A stretch of 64,000 nt of DNA from Symbiodinium natans (taxonomy: Eukaryota; Sar; Dinophyceae; Suessiales; Symbiodiniaceae): contig CAJNDS010002769.1 of NCBI GenBank assembly GCA_905221605.1, positions 1 to 64,000 on the forward strand. The letters run 5' to 3'. Numbering within the stretch: position 1 is the first letter of the stretch; every line of letters begins with the position of its first letter. This document shows, one piece after another, positions 62,898 to 64,000 of this stretch. A program made the position numbers and the translations under genes. The notes under the pieces were generated by a model. It had not been told where the DNA came from and made no database searches. It saw only the letters and a program-made list of their open reading frames with translations.

Positions 62898-64000
62898 GTC
62901 TACCTGCTTCGGGTTTAGGGTTTAGGGTTTAGGTTTAAGGTTTGGGGGGTTTGGGTTTTTTTAATTGCTGGGGGGGGGGGGGGGAATCTGGACTTGGGGT
63001 CTAGGGGTAAAGGCAGCGTGTTTAGGGATGTCGGGGTCTCTCCAACTGTTGGCCCTAAACCGAACCCCAAGGAGGCAGCATTTTCCCCTTAGGGTTCCGT
63101 GGTCAGTCCAGACATTTTTTTTTATCAGCCCCTTATTAAGTCCCCTAAGTAGGTTATAAGCCCTAGAGACCCAAGACCCTAGACCCTAAACCCATTACCA
63201 GTGGTGTCATAAGTACCCATGAACCTCCAAGTACCCCAGGCCCGACGAATCTGCTCTGCTCTCGATCAGCTTGCCTGCGATGGCGCCCTTGGTGGCTTGT
63301 GCCAAGGGATATTAGGGTTTGGGGTTTGGGGTTTCGATTTGGTCAGGTTGCAAGTGCCTAGGCAGAGCTGGCGACTGAGGAGAGGCGATTATGCAGCCAT
63401 GCATCTCACTATCATTTCGACCAGGGCTACTTAGGACCTTGCAGTCGGTGGAGCAAGGCAGTATGTGATGCCAAGGAAGCTTGCGAAAGCCTGACATCCG
63501 AGGAGCTCTGTCATCAGCTAGAATCGAGGGTCGTGTCCAAACGACTCGGGGGCATCCAGCGCGACCTCCCCGCGTCCCGCGTGTGAACATTACGGGAATG
63601 TTCTGATTCAACACGTCGTCGGTTGCACAGGCAACTATACCCCCCTTGGGCATTAGTTGTTTTTGTTCATATAAAACCCAAGAGGACATTAAACATACTA
63701 TTTTATTAAGGTTCTAAGGGGAGTATAGCCAAGGTCAGTTGCAGTGTCGGGGGCAAAGTGGTTTGCAACTTGCACAAAGGCAGAGAACACGCTTTTTTCT
63801 GTTCATCCCATCACTGGCCTTTATCACCCGGTGCCACCCAGATTGCCATGGAGGCAATGTGATGTGCAGCAAACTAACAGGGTGGGGGCTTTGTGGCTTG
63901 TGTCATCTTACGCGGTTTCAGGTTCGGGTTCAGGGAGGGCTTACGGGAAGGATGCGGAAAGGATGTTTTGTTGTGATCGCTTTGGGGATTTGTTGGGTTC
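62898..64000. other. Start of PGM3 intron 22
   Basis: TTTAGGG units, a G run (62970-62983), a family A right-end fragment (63206-63231) followed by an open island (63239-63300, ARRICSALDQLACDGALGGL), an unassigned frame with stop (63444-63586, ACESLTSEELCHQLESRVVS..), and a piece of the 55255-55640 repeat (63640-63728). Confidence 0.6.
63444..63586 (+). CDS. Unassigned coding-like island with stop
   Basis: After GGACCTTGCAG an open frame of about 47 codons reads RWSKAVCDAKEACESLTSEE and so on, ending in TGA. Charged and well mixed. Family not recognised; it does not resemble the PGM3 C-terminus. Confidence 0.4.

Larger units (their letters stand above)
44624..62849. other. PGM3 intron 21 (18.2 kb) hosting other genes
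   Basis: Contains a reverse-transcriptase fragment (47619-48196), an assembly gap, a sulfotransferase gene (52444-54140), a large inverted repeat (50955-51420 / 59121-59588), more than 15 foldback elements and numerous telomere-like arrays. Several unassigned coding-like islands are present. The span includes the 100-N gap, so its true length is unknown and a misjoin must be excluded. Confidence 0.75.

Noticed and set aside
63444-63586. Frame with stop near the right edge as the PGM3 C-terminus
   Set aside because: No resemblance to the phosphate-binding RPSGTED region, and about 150 residues would be missing in between.
1-64000. Dinoflagellate spliced-leader relics upstream of candidate genes
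   Set aside because: I looked for the conserved leader 3' end and saw no clear copy, but a manual scan cannot exclude degraded ones. A pattern search allowing mismatches would decide.

Overview
This window comes from the nuclear genome of a eukaryote whose telomere repeat is TTTAGGG. That heptamer, in both orientations and many degenerate forms, is scattered through almost the whole 64 kb. Tiny exons, a large majority of GC-AG introns, acceptors that are mostly AG|G, dozens of short foldback elements and a reverse-transcriptase fragment of a type I associate with dinoflagellates make a dinoflagellate (Symbiodiniaceae or a relative) my best guess. This is inference from style, not from a marker gene. 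There is one 100-base assembly gap (48254-48353). I saw no rRNA, tRNA or CRISPR.

The main gene is a phosphoacetylglucosamine mutase (PGM3/AGM1, UDP-GlcNAc synthesis) on the + strand. I traced 22 coding exons of 21-91 nt from the ATG at 8767 to 62897, where it is still incomplete. They total 1113 nt (371 codons, about 2% of the 54-kb span), all phases agree, and every diagnostic motif appears in order: YGTAGFR, TASHNP, GRDTR, TTPQLHY, GCGADFVK, DGDADR, LLDGDR, AYANGAST, KTGVK and FDLGIYFE. The last quarter of the enzyme must lie to the right of the window. The introns are filled with telomere-like repeats, satellites and foldback elements.

Region by region: 1-8766 is upstream sequence with telomere-like arrays, foldback elements and several unassigned exon-like islands. 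8767-16312 carries PGM3 exons 1-6, with a 75-bp satellite in intron 5. Intron 6 (16313-27183) is a repeat reservoir: an AT-rich stretch, a 478-bp higher-order satellite, a palindromic satellite and degenerate repeats. 27184-44623 carries exons 7-21. Intron 21 (44624-62849, 18.2 kb) contains a reverse-transcriptase fragment broken by two foldback insertions and a nested, apparently complete six-exon type II membrane sulfotransferase gene (52444-54140) on the same strand. That gene is bracketed by a large, nearly identical inverted repeat (50955-51420 and 59121-59588). Exon 22 (62850-62897) follows, then unassigned sequence to the end.

The most interesting pattern is polarity. Exons are usually preceded by CCCTAAA-oriented repeats and followed by TTTAGGG-oriented repeats, read in the sense of the gene. 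Each exon therefore looks like a miniature telomere-capped chromosome. A simple functional reading is that CCCTAAA supplies a CTAA-like branch point plus pyrimidines near acceptors, TTTAGGG supplies G-runs near donors, and TTTAG|GG would be a decoy acceptor if placed upstream of an exon.
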